Source: Achromobacter sp. Marseille-Q4962
GTDB taxonomy: Bacteria > Pseudomonadota > Gammaproteobacteria > Burkholderiales > Burkholderiaceae_B
Assembly: GCF_943737005.1 (NCBI RefSeq)
Contig: NZ_CALSFU010000006.1
Location: forward strand, 124,001-188,000
Direction: 5' to 3'
Length of the DNA stretch: 64,000 nucleotides
The notes beneath the pieces are model-generated. The model was given only the letters and a program-made list of their open reading frames with translations, was not told the origin of the DNA and made no database searches. The translations under genes were made by a program, and so were the position numbers. The stretch's first letter is position 1; every line of letters begins with the position of its first letter. Shown here piece after piece: positions 54,684 through 63,534 of this stretch.

Positions 54684-55247
54684 ATGAAGCGGCTGGTCGT
54701 CGGCATCACCGGCGCCACCGGCGCCCTGTACGCGGTGCGCATGCTGCAGGCGCTGCGCGGGGTGGACGACGTGGAATCGCATCTGGTGGTGTCGGCGTCG
54801 GGCGTGCTGAACATCAAGCACGAGCTCGGCATCGGCCGCCAGGAGGTTCACGCCCTGGCCGACCACGTGCACAGCGTGCGCGACGTGGGCGCCACGCTGG
54901 CCAGCGGCGCGTTCCAGACCGCGGGCATGGTGATCGTGCCCTGCTCCATGCGCACGCTGGCGGCGGTGGCGCACGGGCTTTCCGACAATCTCATCACGCG
55001 CGCGGCCGACGTGACGCTCAAGGAGCGCCGCCGGCTGGTGCTCATGGTGCGTGAAACGCCGTTCAACCTGGCGCACCTGCGCAACATGACGGCCATTACC
55101 GAAATGGGCGGCATCGTGTTTCCGCCGCTGCCGGCGTTTTACCATCGGCCCGCCAGTATCGAGGAAATGGTGGACCACACCGTGGCACGCGTGCTGGAGC
55201 TCTTCGACATCCACGTGCCCGGTCCGCACTGGGAAGGCATGAAATAA
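54684..55247 (+). CDS. ubiX: Flavin prenyltransferase UbiX
   Basis: UbiX prenylates FMN to make the cofactor of UbiD-type decarboxylases in ubiquinone synthesis. The product has 187 residues. It has VGITGATGALYAVRMLQAL (flavin phosphate site), MVIVPCSMRTLAAVAHGLSDNLITRAADVTLKERRRLVLMVRETP and PAFYHRPASIEEMVDHTVARVLELF at the end, all family signatures. It is last in the hemA-grxD-ubiX run; a hairpin follows its stop. Confidence 0.96.
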   Translation: MKRLVVGITGATGALYAVRMLQALRGVDDVESHLVVSASGVLNIKHELGIGRQEVHALADHVHSVRDVGATLASGAFQTAGMVIVPCSMRTLAAVAHGLSDNLITRAADVTLKERRRLVLMVRETPFNLAHLRNMTAITEMGGIVFPPLPAFYHRPASIEEMVDHTVARVLELFDIHVPGPHWEGMK

Positions 55248-55255
55248 AAAGGCGG

Positions 55256-55275
55256 CGCCCGCGACATCGCGGGCG
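55256..55275. terminator. Terminator between convergent ubiX and a DUF gene
   Basis: CGCCCGCGACATCGCGGGCG forms an 8-bp stem. On the minus strand it is followed by GCCGCCTTTTTATTTC, a T tract. On the plus strand only TCTTG follows. It best terminates the minus-strand gene ending at 55291, and weakly terminates ubiX. Confidence 0.65.
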
Positions 55276-55290
55276 TCTTGCCATTCGGGC

Positions 55291-56364
55291 CTACTCCACC
55301 AGCCCCAGGCCGTTCAGGCCGCCCAGGTTTTCCGGCCACCGCCGGGCACGCGCGTTCTGCAGCTCGATGCGCGCCCACGCCATCCAGCCCGCCCATTCGA
55401 TGCGCTTGTCCCAGGCCGTGCCCCAGGCCTGCAGCGCGGCCAGCCCCGCGGCCGCGTGGGCTTCGGCGGCTTCGAAGTCGCCGGCCGTGAGCGCGAGCTG
55501 GGCCAGCAGCAGCCGGGGCTCGCCCACCCAGGGGTTGTGCGCCACGGCGGCTTCCAGCATGTGGCGCGCGCTGTCCATTTCGGTGAGCGGGTGCATGCGC
55601 GTGATGACCTGCCAGTAGAGCGCCGAGGCGGCGGCTTCATCGCGCGGGCCGAGCGTGGCGCGGCAGGCGTCGAAGGCGGGCGGAACCGGGATGCCGGTAT
55701 CGGCGGGCATGGCCGACAGGGGCGCCAGCAGGCGCGAGAGCATGGACAGGATGTTGGCCGGCGGCTTGAGCGGGCCGGGCCAGATCGAGGCGGCCCAGTG
55801 CGGCCGCAGCTCGCGCCGTTGCTGCTGCGGATAGCCGGCGAAGATCTCGTCCTGCCAGCTGTGCCATTGTTCGCCGATGTCGGCGGCCGAGACCACGATG
55901 AAGGCCGCCACCTGGCGCGGCGTGAGCGTGAAGACCTGACCGTCCGCGGCTTCCAGCCGCATGCCCTGCGGGCCGGCGCCCTGGCCGGCGAGCACGGCCT
56001 GCACGAAGCGGGTGCGCGGCATGGCGCAGAACAGGCTGACCCATTCTTCCGCCTCGTCGCCCAGGCATGCGCGCAGCGCGCTGCGTTCGCGCTCGCGGTC
56101 GAACAGGGTGAGGTCCACGTATTCGTTGCCGTACACGCTGTGGAAGAGCCCCAGCAGCCGCACTTCGCGCGGCTGGTTCCACAGCGCCAGGGTGCGGTAG
56201 ACGCCCAGCAGGTGGTGTTTGAACGTGCCGGCCTTGTGCCAGTCTTCGCCCGCGCTGCGGGCAAAGAGCAGGTCCAGCAGAGCGGGCAGATCGGCGTCCA
56301 CGGCGGCGTAGTGGTCGGAGAGCAGGGCGCGCGCGTGCGGATGGAGTTCGGGGCTGGCTGTCAT
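55291..56364 (-). CDS. Hypothetical protein with a DUF6817-like HD-type domain
   Basis: A 357-residue cytosolic protein. The first 150 residues contain TFKHHLLGVYRTLALW and REVRLLGLFHSVYGNEYVDLTLF, a pattern of His and Asp that recalls HD-type metal hydrolases and the DUF6817 group. The C-terminal 130 residues are Ala-rich helices (LEAAVAHNPWVGEPRLLLAQLALTAGDFEAAEAHAAAGLAALQAWG) of TPR style. No closer assignment. Stands alone, convergent with ubiX and divergent from metQ. Confidence 0.72.
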   Translation of the reverse strand: MTASPELHPHARALLSDHYAAVDADLPALLDLLFARSAGEDWHKAGTFKHHLLGVYRTLALWNQPREVRLLGLFHSVYGNEYVDLTLFDRERERSALRACLGDEAEEWVSLFCAMPRTRFVQAVLAGQGAGPQGMRLEAADGQVFTLTPRQVAAFIVVSAADIGEQWHSWQDEIFAGYPQQQRRELRPHWAASIWPGPLKPPANILSMLSRLLAPLSAMPADTGIPVPPAFDACRATLGPRDEAAASALYWQVITRMHPLTEMDSARHMLEAAVAHNPWVGEPRLLLAQLALTAGDFEAAEAHAAAGLAALQAWGTAWDKRIEWAGWMAWARIELQNARARRWPENLGGLNGLGLVE

Positions 56365-56436
56365 GGCGGGATGGCGTGGTGAAAATCAGGCGCTATTGTG
56401 TCGCGATCGCGGCGGGCTGTCATGGCGCGCCGCTAT

Positions 56437-56454
56437 ATATGCAAATCCGCATAT
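56437..56454. promoter_or_regulatory. Palindrome in the metQ upstream region
   Basis: ATATGC-AAATCC-GCATAT is a perfect 6-bp dyad in an AT-rich patch between the DUF6817-like gene and metQ. A possible -10 TAGAAT at 56497 with -35 TTCTGG at 56474 (17 bp) follows. The dyad could be an operator for metQ. I see no SAM riboswitch structure here. Confidence 0.4.
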
Positions 56455-56533
56455 CAATATGAAAATTCATCGCTTCTGGTTTTGATGGGCGGTCACTAGA
56501 ATCGCTGCTCGACTTTCTCTTTGCGAGTACAGC

Positions 56534-57325
56534 ATGCGTCTACGCCGCTTCCTGGTCCTTTCCGCCGCTTTCCTGGGCTTTGCCGCCGCCGCCCACGCGC
56601 AGGATGCCGAACTCAAGGTGGGGGTGACGGTGGGGCCGCACGCGCAGATCGGCGAGGTGGCGCGCGAAGTGGCCGCGCGCGACGGCCTGAAGGTGAAGCT
56701 GGTGGAGTTCAGCGATTTCATCCAGCCCAACGCGGCGCTGGACGCCAAGGAGCTGGATCTCAACATTTACCAGCACAAGCCTTTCCTGGACGCGCAGAAC
56801 CAGGCGCGCGGCTACCACCTGGTGCCCGTGGCCACCGCCGTGGTGCAGCAGATGGGCATCTACTCCAGGCGCGTGAAGTCGCTGGACGAGCTGCCCCAGG
56901 GCGCCAAGGTGGCCATTCCCAACGATCCCACCAACGGCGCGCGCGCCTTGCTGGTGCTGCAGGCCGCCAAGCTCATCACGCTCAAGCCGGGCGTGACCGT
57001 CAACGCGTCGCTGTTCGACGTGGCCGAGAACCCCAAGAAGCTGAAGTTCGTCGAGATCGAGGCCGCCCAGCTGCCGCACTCGCTCAAGGACGTGGACGCG
57101 GCGGCGGTGAATTCGGCCTACGCCATTCCCGCCGGCCTGTCGCCCGCCAAGGACGCGCTCGCGCTGGAAAGCAAGGACGCGCCCTTCGCGCCGGTGGTCA
57201 TCGCCGCCCGCGAAGACAACAAGAACGATCCGCGCATCGCGCGCTTCATCAAGGCGTACCAGTCCGACGAGGTGAAGGCCTTTGTCGCCAGGCAGTTTCC
57301 GGGCGCGTACTCCACGTCCTGGTGA
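56534..57325 (+). CDS. metQ: MetQ/NlpA-family substrate-binding protein
   Basis: A 263-residue periplasmic binding protein of the MetQ family (methionine or related amino acid uptake). The signal peptide (residues 1-22) ends with AHA-QD and has no lipobox Cys, so it is a soluble form rather than the usual lipoprotein. It shows KVGVTVGPHAQIGEVA, LDLNIYQHKPFLDAQN, VAIPNDPTNGARALLVLQ and AVNSAYAIPAGLSP, all typical. No MetN or MetI genes are adjacent, so it must use an ABC transporter encoded elsewhere. Ligand specificity cannot be read from sequence. Confidence 0.9.
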   Translation: MRLRRFLVLSAAFLGFAAAAHAQDAELKVGVTVGPHAQIGEVAREVAARDGLKVKLVEFSDFIQPNAALDAKELDLNIYQHKPFLDAQNQARGYHLVPVATAVVQQMGIYSRRVKSLDELPQGAKVAIPNDPTNGARALLVLQAAKLITLKPGVTVNASLFDVAENPKKLKFVEIEAAQLPHSLKDVDAAAVNSAYAIPAGLSPAKDALALESKDAPFAPVVIAAREDNKNDPRIARFIKAYQSDEVKAFVARQFPGAYSTSW

Positions 57326-57375
57326 TCCTGCGCGTCGGGCGTACTTGCCCGTCAGCCCGCCGTTCCCTGTCCGTC

Positions 57376-57631
57376 GCGCAGGACGCCTCGTCCGACGCCG
57401 GGAATGCCGCGGCGATGGCGCCGGGCGTGAGGCCGGGTTCCATCTGATGAGCACCGTGTCCGCGATGCGCGGATCCACGGGCCGCGCCTCGCGTCCCGGG
57501 ATCTGCAGGATCATGACTTCGGTAAAGGTTTTCTTGCCGATCCGCTCGCTCACGAGGTCTTTGTCCCGGTAGCTGATGCCGGCCAGGTGGTGGCCGCAAA
57601 GGCGGGTTTCGGGGCGTTCGCGGGTGCTCAT
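57376..57631 (-). pseudogene. Truncated citryl-CoA lyase/citrate-synthase-like gene
   Basis: From an ATG at 57631 the minus strand reads MSTRERPETRLCGHHLAGIS, then KKTFTEVMILQI and REARPVDPRIADTVLI. These are the first 60 residues of the citryl-CoA lyase-like branch of citrate synthases. After that the match continues only in another frame (EPGLTPGAIAAAFPASDEAS) and ends abruptly at about 57376, where an intact gene would need some 200 more residues. It is a 5' fragment with a frameshift. The rest of the 546-base gap between metQ and the DUF934 gene holds nothing recognisable. Confidence 0.7.
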
Positions 57632-57871
57632 GTCGTCCCCCTTCAGCGCGGCGCCGCGCACGGCGTTTTTCAGCGCCTTGCCCACGCACGAGCGGGGCGG
57701 GCCGCGACGCCACCGGCTATCCGCGGCTGACGGGTCAGCGTGTCCAGCCTGATCGGCCGCATGCAGGCGGCGCGCCAGCGCGCCATCGCCGGGCTGATAC
57801 GCCGGCGGCTCGCGCCGGCATCGGGCCCAGCCGGGCGGCGGGCGAGGGACGCCGACCGGCCCGCCCGGGGC

Positions 57872-58402
57872 TCAGGGAGCGGGGTAGCTCTTCTGGTAGT
57901 GCACCGTGAAGGTCTTGAAGGCGTTGAGCGCCTTGTGCGGATCGTGCCCCGGCTTGACCAGGAAACTGTCGAAACCCACGCGCGCCTGGTAGTGGATGGT
58001 GTCGATCATGACGTCGCCCACGGCGCGCAGCTCGCCTTTCCAGCCATAGCGCTTGCGCAGCAGTTGCGCAAGCGAGTAGCCGCGGCCGTCCGTGTAGACG
58101 GGAAAGTCGATGGCGATGAAGGCGATGCCCTGCGGATCGAGCTTGCCGTCGTCGTCGGCCAGCTCGCGCAGGTCGGCATCGGGCTCCAGCAGGATGGCCA
58201 CCGGATGCCGGTGCCGGCGCAGCGCCGCGCGCGAGGACTTCCAGGTCTTGAGCGGCACGATCCAGCCGGGCTGGTCGTCGGGCAGCTGTCCTTCGGCGGG
58301 CACTTCGGGCTCGGGCGTGAAGCGCCGGGCCGTGTCCTGCTGCAGCGCACCGCCGCGGATCAGGTGCGGGCCGGGGGCGTCGTGGGCATAGACTTCAGGC
58401 AT
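57872..58402 (-). CDS. DUF934 protein, sulfite reductase partner
   Basis: A 176-residue DUF934 protein. Family stretches are WIVPLKTWKSSRAALRRHRH, VAILLEPDADLREL, the long AFIAIDFPVYTDGRGYSLAQLLR, and VMIDTIHYQARVGFDSFLVKPGHDP. The family always accompanies the siroheme reductase in Burkholderiales and other betaproteobacteria and is thought to act in sulfite reduction, possibly as an electron-transfer helper; its activity is not proven. It overlaps the cysI end by 8 bases, so the two are coupled. Confidence 0.9.
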   Translation of the reverse strand: MPEVYAHDAPGPHLIRGGALQQDTARRFTPEPEVPAEGQLPDDQPGWIVPLKTWKSSRAALRRHRHPVAILLEPDADLRELADDDGKLDPQGIAFIAIDFPVYTDGRGYSLAQLLRKRYGWKGELRAVGDVMIDTIHYQARVGFDSFLVKPGHDPHKALNAFKTFTVHYQKSYPAP

Positions 58403-60149
58403 GGACGGCCTCCTGGGGCTGTGCGGGCCGGGCCACGGCCGGGTCGGCGTATACGTCGCGCTTGAAGGGATCGATGCCGACGCGGTCCACCACGTCGATG
58501 AAGCGTTCTTCTTCGCTGTCGCGCAGCGCGAGGTAGGTGCGGATCAGGCGCTCGACCACGTCGGGCACCTGGTCGCGCGCGAAGGAGGGGCCGATGATGC
58601 GGCCTATCGCCGCGCCGCCGCCGTTCAGGGATTCGAGGTCGGGCAGCGGGTGCGCCGCGCCGCTCTGGCGGCCGCCCAGGGTGACCTGGTACCACTCCTC
58701 GCCGGCCTTGTCCACGCCCAGGATGCCGATGTGGCCGACGTGGTGGTGGCCGCAGGAGTTGATGCAGCCCGAGATGTTGAGGTCCAGTTCGCCGATCTCG
58801 AACAGGTAGTCCAGGTCGTCGAACCGGCGCTGGATGGCTTCGGCCACCGGAATCGAAACCGCGTTGGCCAGCGCGCAGAAGTCGCCGCCGGGACAGGCGA
58901 TGATGTTGGTGAGCAGCCCGATGTTGGGCGTGGCGAGATTGAGGGCCTCGAGCTTGCGCCAGAGTTCGGGCAGCCGCGCGCGGCGCACGTCGGGCAGGAT
59001 CAGGTTCTGCTCGTGGGAGACGCGCATTTCGCCGAAGCCGTATTCGTCGGCCAGTGCGGCCACGGCGTCCATCTGGTCGGCCGTGATGTCGCCGGGCGGC
59101 GAGCCGGTGGGCTTGAGCGACAGCGTGACGGCGGCGTAGCCGGGCTGCCGGTGGGCGTGCACGTTGGTGCGCAGCCAGCGCGCGTAGCGCTTGTCGGCCG
59201 CGGCGAGCGCCGCCTGCTCCGTCTCGGCCTGCGCGGCTTGCTGCGCGGCGGCCGGGTCGTACTGCGGCCAGGTGAAGCGGCCGGCGATCTCGTCCACGAA
59301 GGCCTGCGTGAGGGTGTCGGGGCCGCCGCGCGTGAGCTGCCACTGCTCTTCGACCTGCTCGGCGAAGACCTCGGGCGTCAGTTCCTTGACCAGGATCTTG
59401 ATGCGGGCCTTGAACTTGTTGTCGCGCCGGCCGTGCAGGTTGTAGACGCGCAGCACGGCCTGCAGGTAGGTGAGCAGGTCGGCCCAGGCCACGAAGGGCT
59501 TGATGAGCTTGCCGGTAATAGGCGTGCGGCCCAGGCCGCCGCCCACCCAGACGCGAAAGCCCACTTCGCCGTCGCGCTCCACGGCCTGCAGGCCGATGTC
59601 GTGCACGCCCACGGCGGCGCGGTCTTGCACCGCGCCGCTGACGGCGATCTTGAACTTGCGCGGCAGGAAGGCGAATTCGGGGTGCAGCGTGGACCATTGG
59701 CGGATGATCTCGCACCACACCAGCGGGTTGACCAGCTCGTCGGGCGCCACGCCGGCGAAGTGGTCGGTCGTCGTGTTGCGGATGCAGTTGCCGCTGGTCT
59801 GGATGGAATGCATCTGCACCGTGGCCAGCTCGGCCAGGATGTCGGGCACGTCTTCGAGGCGCGGCCAGTTGAACTGCATGTTCTGGCGCGTGCTGAAGTG
59901 GCCGTAGCCGCGGTCCCATTTGCGCGCGATGTGCGCCAGCGTGCGCAGCTGGCGCGAGGCCAGCATGCCGTAGGGTATGGCGATGCGCAGCATGGGCGCA
60001 TGGCGCTGGATATACAGTCCGTTCTGCAGGCGCAGGGTGCGGAATTCGTCCTCGCTGAGCTGCCCGTCGAGAAAGCGGCGCGTCTGGTCTCTGAACTGCG
60101 CCACGCGCTCCTCGACGAGCTGCTGGTCGACGGGGTCATACACGTACAT
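58395..60149 (-). CDS. cysI: Sulfite reductase hemoprotein (CysI-type siroheme reductase)
   Basis: A 584-residue siroheme/[4Fe-4S] sulfite (or nitrite) reductase for assimilatory sulfur reduction. It is built of two ferredoxin-like half-domains. It shows GHFSTRQNMQFNWP and TSGNCIRNTTTDHFAG in the first half and the cluster cysteines ACPGGDFCALA and ISGCINSCGHHHVGHIG in the second. The DUF934 partner favours sulfite over nitrite. No CysJ flavoprotein gene is nearby, in line with ferredoxin-like electron supply in this group. An AT-richer patch upstream (about 60240-60297) likely holds the promoter, perhaps a CysB target, but no defined site can be named. Confidence 0.93.
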   Translation of the reverse strand: MYVYDPVDQQLVEERVAQFRDQTRRFLDGQLSEDEFRTLRLQNGLYIQRHAPMLRIAIPYGMLASRQLRTLAHIARKWDRGYGHFSTRQNMQFNWPRLEDVPDILAELATVQMHSIQTSGNCIRNTTTDHFAGVAPDELVNPLVWCEIIRQWSTLHPEFAFLPRKFKIAVSGAVQDRAAVGVHDIGLQAVERDGEVGFRVWVGGGLGRTPITGKLIKPFVAWADLLTYLQAVLRVYNLHGRRDNKFKARIKILVKELTPEVFAEQVEEQWQLTRGGPDTLTQAFVDEIAGRFTWPQYDPAAAQQAAQAETEQAALAAADKRYARWLRTNVHAHRQPGYAAVTLSLKPTGSPPGDITADQMDAVAALADEYGFGEMRVSHEQNLILPDVRRARLPELWRKLEALNLATPNIGLLTNIIACPGGDFCALANAVSIPVAEAIQRRFDDLDYLFEIGELDLNISGCINSCGHHHVGHIGILGVDKAGEEWYQVTLGGRQSGAAHPLPDLESLNGGGAAIGRIIGPSFARDQVPDVVERLIRTYLALRDSEEERFIDVVDRVGIDPFKRDVYADPAVARPAQPQEAVHA

Positions 60150-60294
60150 GTCTACTGCCCTTGATGTCTGGTCGGCGCGCGGCCCGGCTGGGGCGCAACG
60201 CGCAAGTCCGCCGTGCGGCGCCCGGGCGGGCAGGCGGGATTCATAACCGTAACAGCGAGGGCGCGTGGGCGTCTAAGTCATTCTCGTAATAAGG

Positions 60295-61209
60295 TCATGC
60301 GCCGGCCCCGCCGATGCCGCGCACAATGTGGTCCAGCAGTTCTCGCGCGGCCGGGGACACATGACGGCCGGCTCGGCTGAGCACCTGCAGGCTGCCCTGG
60401 TTGAGAATGGGATTGGCCAGCGGCAGGCTGGCCAGCTGCCGCGCCTGCAGGTCCACGGCCACGGCGATGGGCGGGGTGAGCGCGTAGCCGATGCCGGCGG
60501 CGGCGAACTGCCACAGCGCCTTGAACGACGAAGTGGTGAGCACGTTGGGCAGCCGCACCTGCTCGCTGATCTCCGCCGCCTGCACGTGCTGGCGCACCCC
60601 GAAACCCTCCTGCATGGCGGCGCCCGGATAGACGGCGAGGTCGGCCAGCCGCAGCGGACGGCCCAGGCGGGTGAGCGGGTGGTCCTGGCGCACGATGGCG
60701 CGGATGGGCTCGGGCCGGCTGTAGTGCGTGCGCAGGCGCGCATCGCTGGGCGGCTGGAACACCAGGCCGATGTAAGCGCGGTCGTCCAGGAGGCGCTGCA
60801 CGATGTCGGTGGTGCGGGCCACGTCGATGTCCAGCGTGACTTCGGGGTGGCTGCGCCAGTAGCCGGGCAGCACGCGGTCGAACATGAGCTCCACGAAGCC
60901 CTCGCCCAGCGCCAGGTCGATATGGCCCCGTTCGGCCTTGCGCAGGCTGTCGATCTCGGAGAAGAAGCTCTCCTGGATATCTTGCTGGCGCTTCACGTAG
61001 CGCGCCAGGATATGGCCGGCCTCGGTGGGCGCCACGCCCCGCCCGCGCCGCTCGAACAGGGCGATGCCGCAGTCCCGCTCCAGGGCGACGATGGCCCGGC
61101 TGACGGCGGACGGGTCCATGTCCAGCGCCTCGGCCGCCCCGCGCACCGAGCCCCGGCTCATGACCTGCATGAAATAGTGGGTGCGGCGGGCGTCGAGCGT
61201 TTCGTCCAT
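60295..61209 (-). CDS. LysR-family regulator divergent from a DUF3100 gene
   Basis: A 304-residue LysR protein. The helix-turn-helix is SRGSVRGAAEALDMDPSAVSRAIVALERD, with LFERRGRGVAPTEAGHILARYV following and an effector domain containing GHIDLALGEGFVELMFDRVLPGYW. The ATG at 61209 is preceded by GGAGA. It is divergent from the DUF3100 membrane-protein gene, and a dyad typical of a LysR site lies between them, so it probably controls that gene and itself. It also lies upstream of cysI on the same strand, but it is not of the CysB type. Confidence 0.9.
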   Translation of the reverse strand: MDETLDARRTHYFMQVMSRGSVRGAAEALDMDPSAVSRAIVALERDCGIALFERRGRGVAPTEAGHILARYVKRQQDIQESFFSEIDSLRKAERGHIDLALGEGFVELMFDRVLPGYWRSHPEVTLDIDVARTTDIVQRLLDDRAYIGLVFQPPSDARLRTHYSRPEPIRAIVRQDHPLTRLGRPLRLADLAVYPGAAMQEGFGVRQHVQAAEISEQVRLPNVLTTSSFKALWQFAAAGIGYALTPPIAVAVDLQARQLASLPLANPILNQGSLQVLSRAGRHVSPAARELLDHIVRGIGGAGA

Positions 61210-61274
61210 GGGAATCTCCGGTGCGGGGCTCCGGCGGGCTGAACATGCAGAATTTGCCGGTAAAGTGTTCTTCT

Positions 61275-61291
61275 GTTGCATTTTACGCAAC
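61275..61291. promoter_or_regulatory. LysR-type operator between the LysR and DUF3100 genes
   Basis: GTTGCATTTTACGCAAC, a 5-bp dyad with the T-N11-A core (TGC...GCA) of LysR boxes, 66 bases upstream of the LysR start. It is the clearest dyad in the 261-base divergent gap. Confidence 0.6.
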
Positions 61292-61470
61292 GCTAATGCC
61301 ATCTGGCTGTCATGGTTGCGCGGCGGGCCCCTGGGCGAAAATTGCGCAGCCGGCGCGTCGCGTACCGGCGCCGGGCCGCGCATGCTCCATGCCGCCCGCC
61401 CGTTGCCCGCCCGGGGCCGCCGCCGGCCCCCGCGCGCCATTCATTTCATTCACGCATACAGGGGAATCCG

Positions 61471-62805
61471 ATGTCTCACGCCAGCCTGGGCCTGGCCGCG
61501 CCTTCCATGCCGCTATCCAGCCGCCTGCGCATGCTTGCCGCCATTTTGCTGGTGGTGGCGATTGCCGAGGCCATCGGCAGCGTTTCGTTTACCGTGGGGC
61601 CGGGCAAGATTGTGCTGCAGCCCATGCTGTGGGCGATTTTCGTCGGCGCGGTGGTGGCGGCCTTCGGCCAGCGCCTGCCCGCCGGCATGGGCGTGGATAC
61701 CGCCATGCAGGCGCGCATCAGCGGCTACCTGCCATACGCGCTGCTGCCGTTCCTCGCCAAGCTGGGTCTGATGGTCGGGGGGGCGCTGCCCCAGGTCCGC
61801 GAGGCCGGCTGGGCGCTGGTGTTCCAGGAGTTCGGCCATTTCTTCGGCACCATGGCCATCGGCCTGCCGCTGGCGCTGCTGCTGGGCATCAAGCGCGAGG
61901 CCATCGGCGCCACTTTCTCGGTGGGCCGCGAGCCCAGCCTGGCCATCATCGGCGAACGCTTCGGCATGAATTCGCCCGAAGGCCGCGGCGTCATGGCCGA
62001 GTACATCACGGGCACGGTCATCGGCGCGCTGTTCGTGGCCCTGCTGGCCGGTTTCATCACCAGCCTGGGCATTTTCGACCCGCGTTCGCTCGCCATGGGC
62101 GCCGGCGTGGGCTCGGGCAGCATGATGGCGGCGGGCGTGGGGGCCATTGCTTCGCAGCAGACGCCCGACATGGCGCACCAGGTCGCGGCCCTGGCCGCTG
62201 CCGCCAATCTGCTCACGACCGTGGTGGGCGTGTACTTCACGCTTTTCATTTCGCTGCCCACCACGATCTGGCTCTATGGCCGGCTGGAGCCGGTGCTGGG
62301 CCGCTTTTCGCGCGGCAAGGCGCAGTCGGCCGCCGCCGCGGATGCCGGCGCCGGGGCGGCGGCGCATGCGGTGAAACTGGGCTTCGGCGACCGCCTCACG
62401 GCCTACGTGGTGTGCGGCCTCTTCACGCTGGTGGGCAACCAGCTCGGCTACAAGGTGCCGGTCCTGGATGCGCTGCCCGGCATGGCCATCATCGTGCTGC
62501 TGGTGGTCATCACCGACCTGCTGCTGCGCCTGGCGCCCAGGCTGCCCGCGGTGTTCGTGCTCTCCGTGCTGGCCATGACGGCCGGCTGCCCGGGTGTGCT
62601 GCCGTATTCCGACCAGGTCATCGCGCTGGTCAACAAGGTGAACTTCCTGCCTTTTACGACGGTCATCCTGGCCATGGCGGGCTTGTCCATCCTCAAAGAC
62701 CTGCCGGCTTTCCGCAAGCTGGGCTGGAAAATCGTGGTGGTGTCGCTGGCCGCCAACGCGGGCACCTTCCTGGGCGCGACGATGATCGCGGAGTTCTTCC
62801 ACTGA
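61471..62805 (+). CDS. DUF3100 membrane protein, putative transporter
   Basis: A 444-residue inner-membrane protein with about twelve hydrophobic segments, recognised as DUF3100: VGPGKIVLQPMLWAIFVGAV near residue 42, LPYALLPFLAKLGLMVGG, EPSLAIIGERFGMNSPEGRGV and GAGVGSGSMMAAGVGAIAS in the middle. The family is thought to transport a small organic molecule and often sits beside an amidohydrolase gene; none is present here. The preceding LysR gene and its operator suggest substrate induction. The transported compound is unknown. Confidence 0.82.
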   Translation: MSHASLGLAAPSMPLSSRLRMLAAILLVVAIAEAIGSVSFTVGPGKIVLQPMLWAIFVGAVVAAFGQRLPAGMGVDTAMQARISGYLPYALLPFLAKLGLMVGGALPQVREAGWALVFQEFGHFFGTMAIGLPLALLLGIKREAIGATFSVGREPSLAIIGERFGMNSPEGRGVMAEYITGTVIGALFVALLAGFITSLGIFDPRSLAMGAGVGSGSMMAAGVGAIASQQTPDMAHQVAALAAAANLLTTVVGVYFTLFISLPTTIWLYGRLEPVLGRFSRGKAQSAAAADAGAGAAAHAVKLGFGDRLTAYVVCGLFTLVGNQLGYKVPVLDALPGMAIIVLLVVITDLLLRLAPRLPAVFVLSVLAMTAGCPGVLPYSDQVIALVNKVNFLPFTTVILAMAGLSILKDLPAFRKLGWKIVVVSLAANAGTFLGATMIAEFFH

Positions 62806-62869
62806 CCAAGCGACGCGCGCCGCGGATGCGCGCGGCGCGCGCGATCCCCCGGTGGAGACCGCCGGGCGT

Positions 62870-63427
62870 TCAGGGGCGAAGACGAGAGTTCGCGGGCGCG
62901 CGATGGCGCGCCTCGTCGGTTACGTTCTCGAGCGCGCCGACATTCGCCACCGCCGCCACGTCCGCGCCGGCCGCCTTCAGGGCGGCCGTTGCCATTTGCA
63001 GCACCGGCGGATTGGCCATGGCGACCCGGTAGGGCTGCAGCGGCGCCAGCCCTTCCAGCGTGCCGAGGTCGTTGGCGGCGTGGGCGCGCTGCGCCTGCGC
63101 GGCTTCTTCCACCGCCCGGCGCAGGCGCGTATCGGCATAATCGTCGCGCAGCGCGTCGAGCGCGGGGGCCAGCGGAATCGCGGCCCGGGCGGAGGCGGAC
63201 GCGAGCGGAGCCCCGGCGTGCGCGGCAGCCCCCGGGCCGTCGGCCGCGCCGGCGCGCTCGGCGCGCCAGGCCGGCTGTGCGCGGGCCGGATGGCGGATGC
63301 GCCCGGCGCCGCGTTGCGCGGACGGCGCGCCGGCCTCTGCCGCGGCGCGGGCGTCTTGGGCCGCGGCCAGCCGGGGCAGGACGGCGGGGGCGATGCGGGG
63401 GATGGGGGAAAGCGCGGTCAAGACCAT
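62870..63427 (-). CDS. Hypothetical Ala-rich protein
   Basis: A 185-residue frame with no recognised family. Residues 1-110 are Ala/Arg/Pro-rich and look disordered. The C-terminal 75 residues are helical and more conserved in style (LGTLEGLAPLQPYRVAMANPP, ALKAAGADVAAVANVGALENV). CACAGGGAGCACAG precedes the ATG at 63427 and gives a possible ribosome site. It could be a real small protein, but composition alone in GC-rich DNA makes false frames common, so confidence is moderate. Neighbours (DUF3100 gene, GST gene) give no clue. Confidence 0.5.
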   Translation of the reverse strand: MVLTALSPIPRIAPAVLPRLAAAQDARAAAEAGAPSAQRGAGRIRHPARAQPAWRAERAGAADGPGAAAHAGAPLASASARAAIPLAPALDALRDDYADTRLRRAVEEAAQAQRAHAANDLGTLEGLAPLQPYRVAMANPPVLQMATAALKAAGADVAAVANVGALENVTDEARHRAPANSRLRP

Positions 63428-63534
63428 GCTGTGCTCCCTGTGCGTTGCGCCTGCCTGTCAGGGTAGCAGGCGGGCCGGGCCGCGTTAAGCCCCCCGCTCG
63501 GTCCGCCGCTTTCCGCCCGCCGTGCCGCCGCCGT

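Noticed and set aside
56365-56533. SAM riboswitch before metQ
   Set aside because: No SAM-box-like helices or conserved cores were seen, and the leader after the likely -10 is too short.
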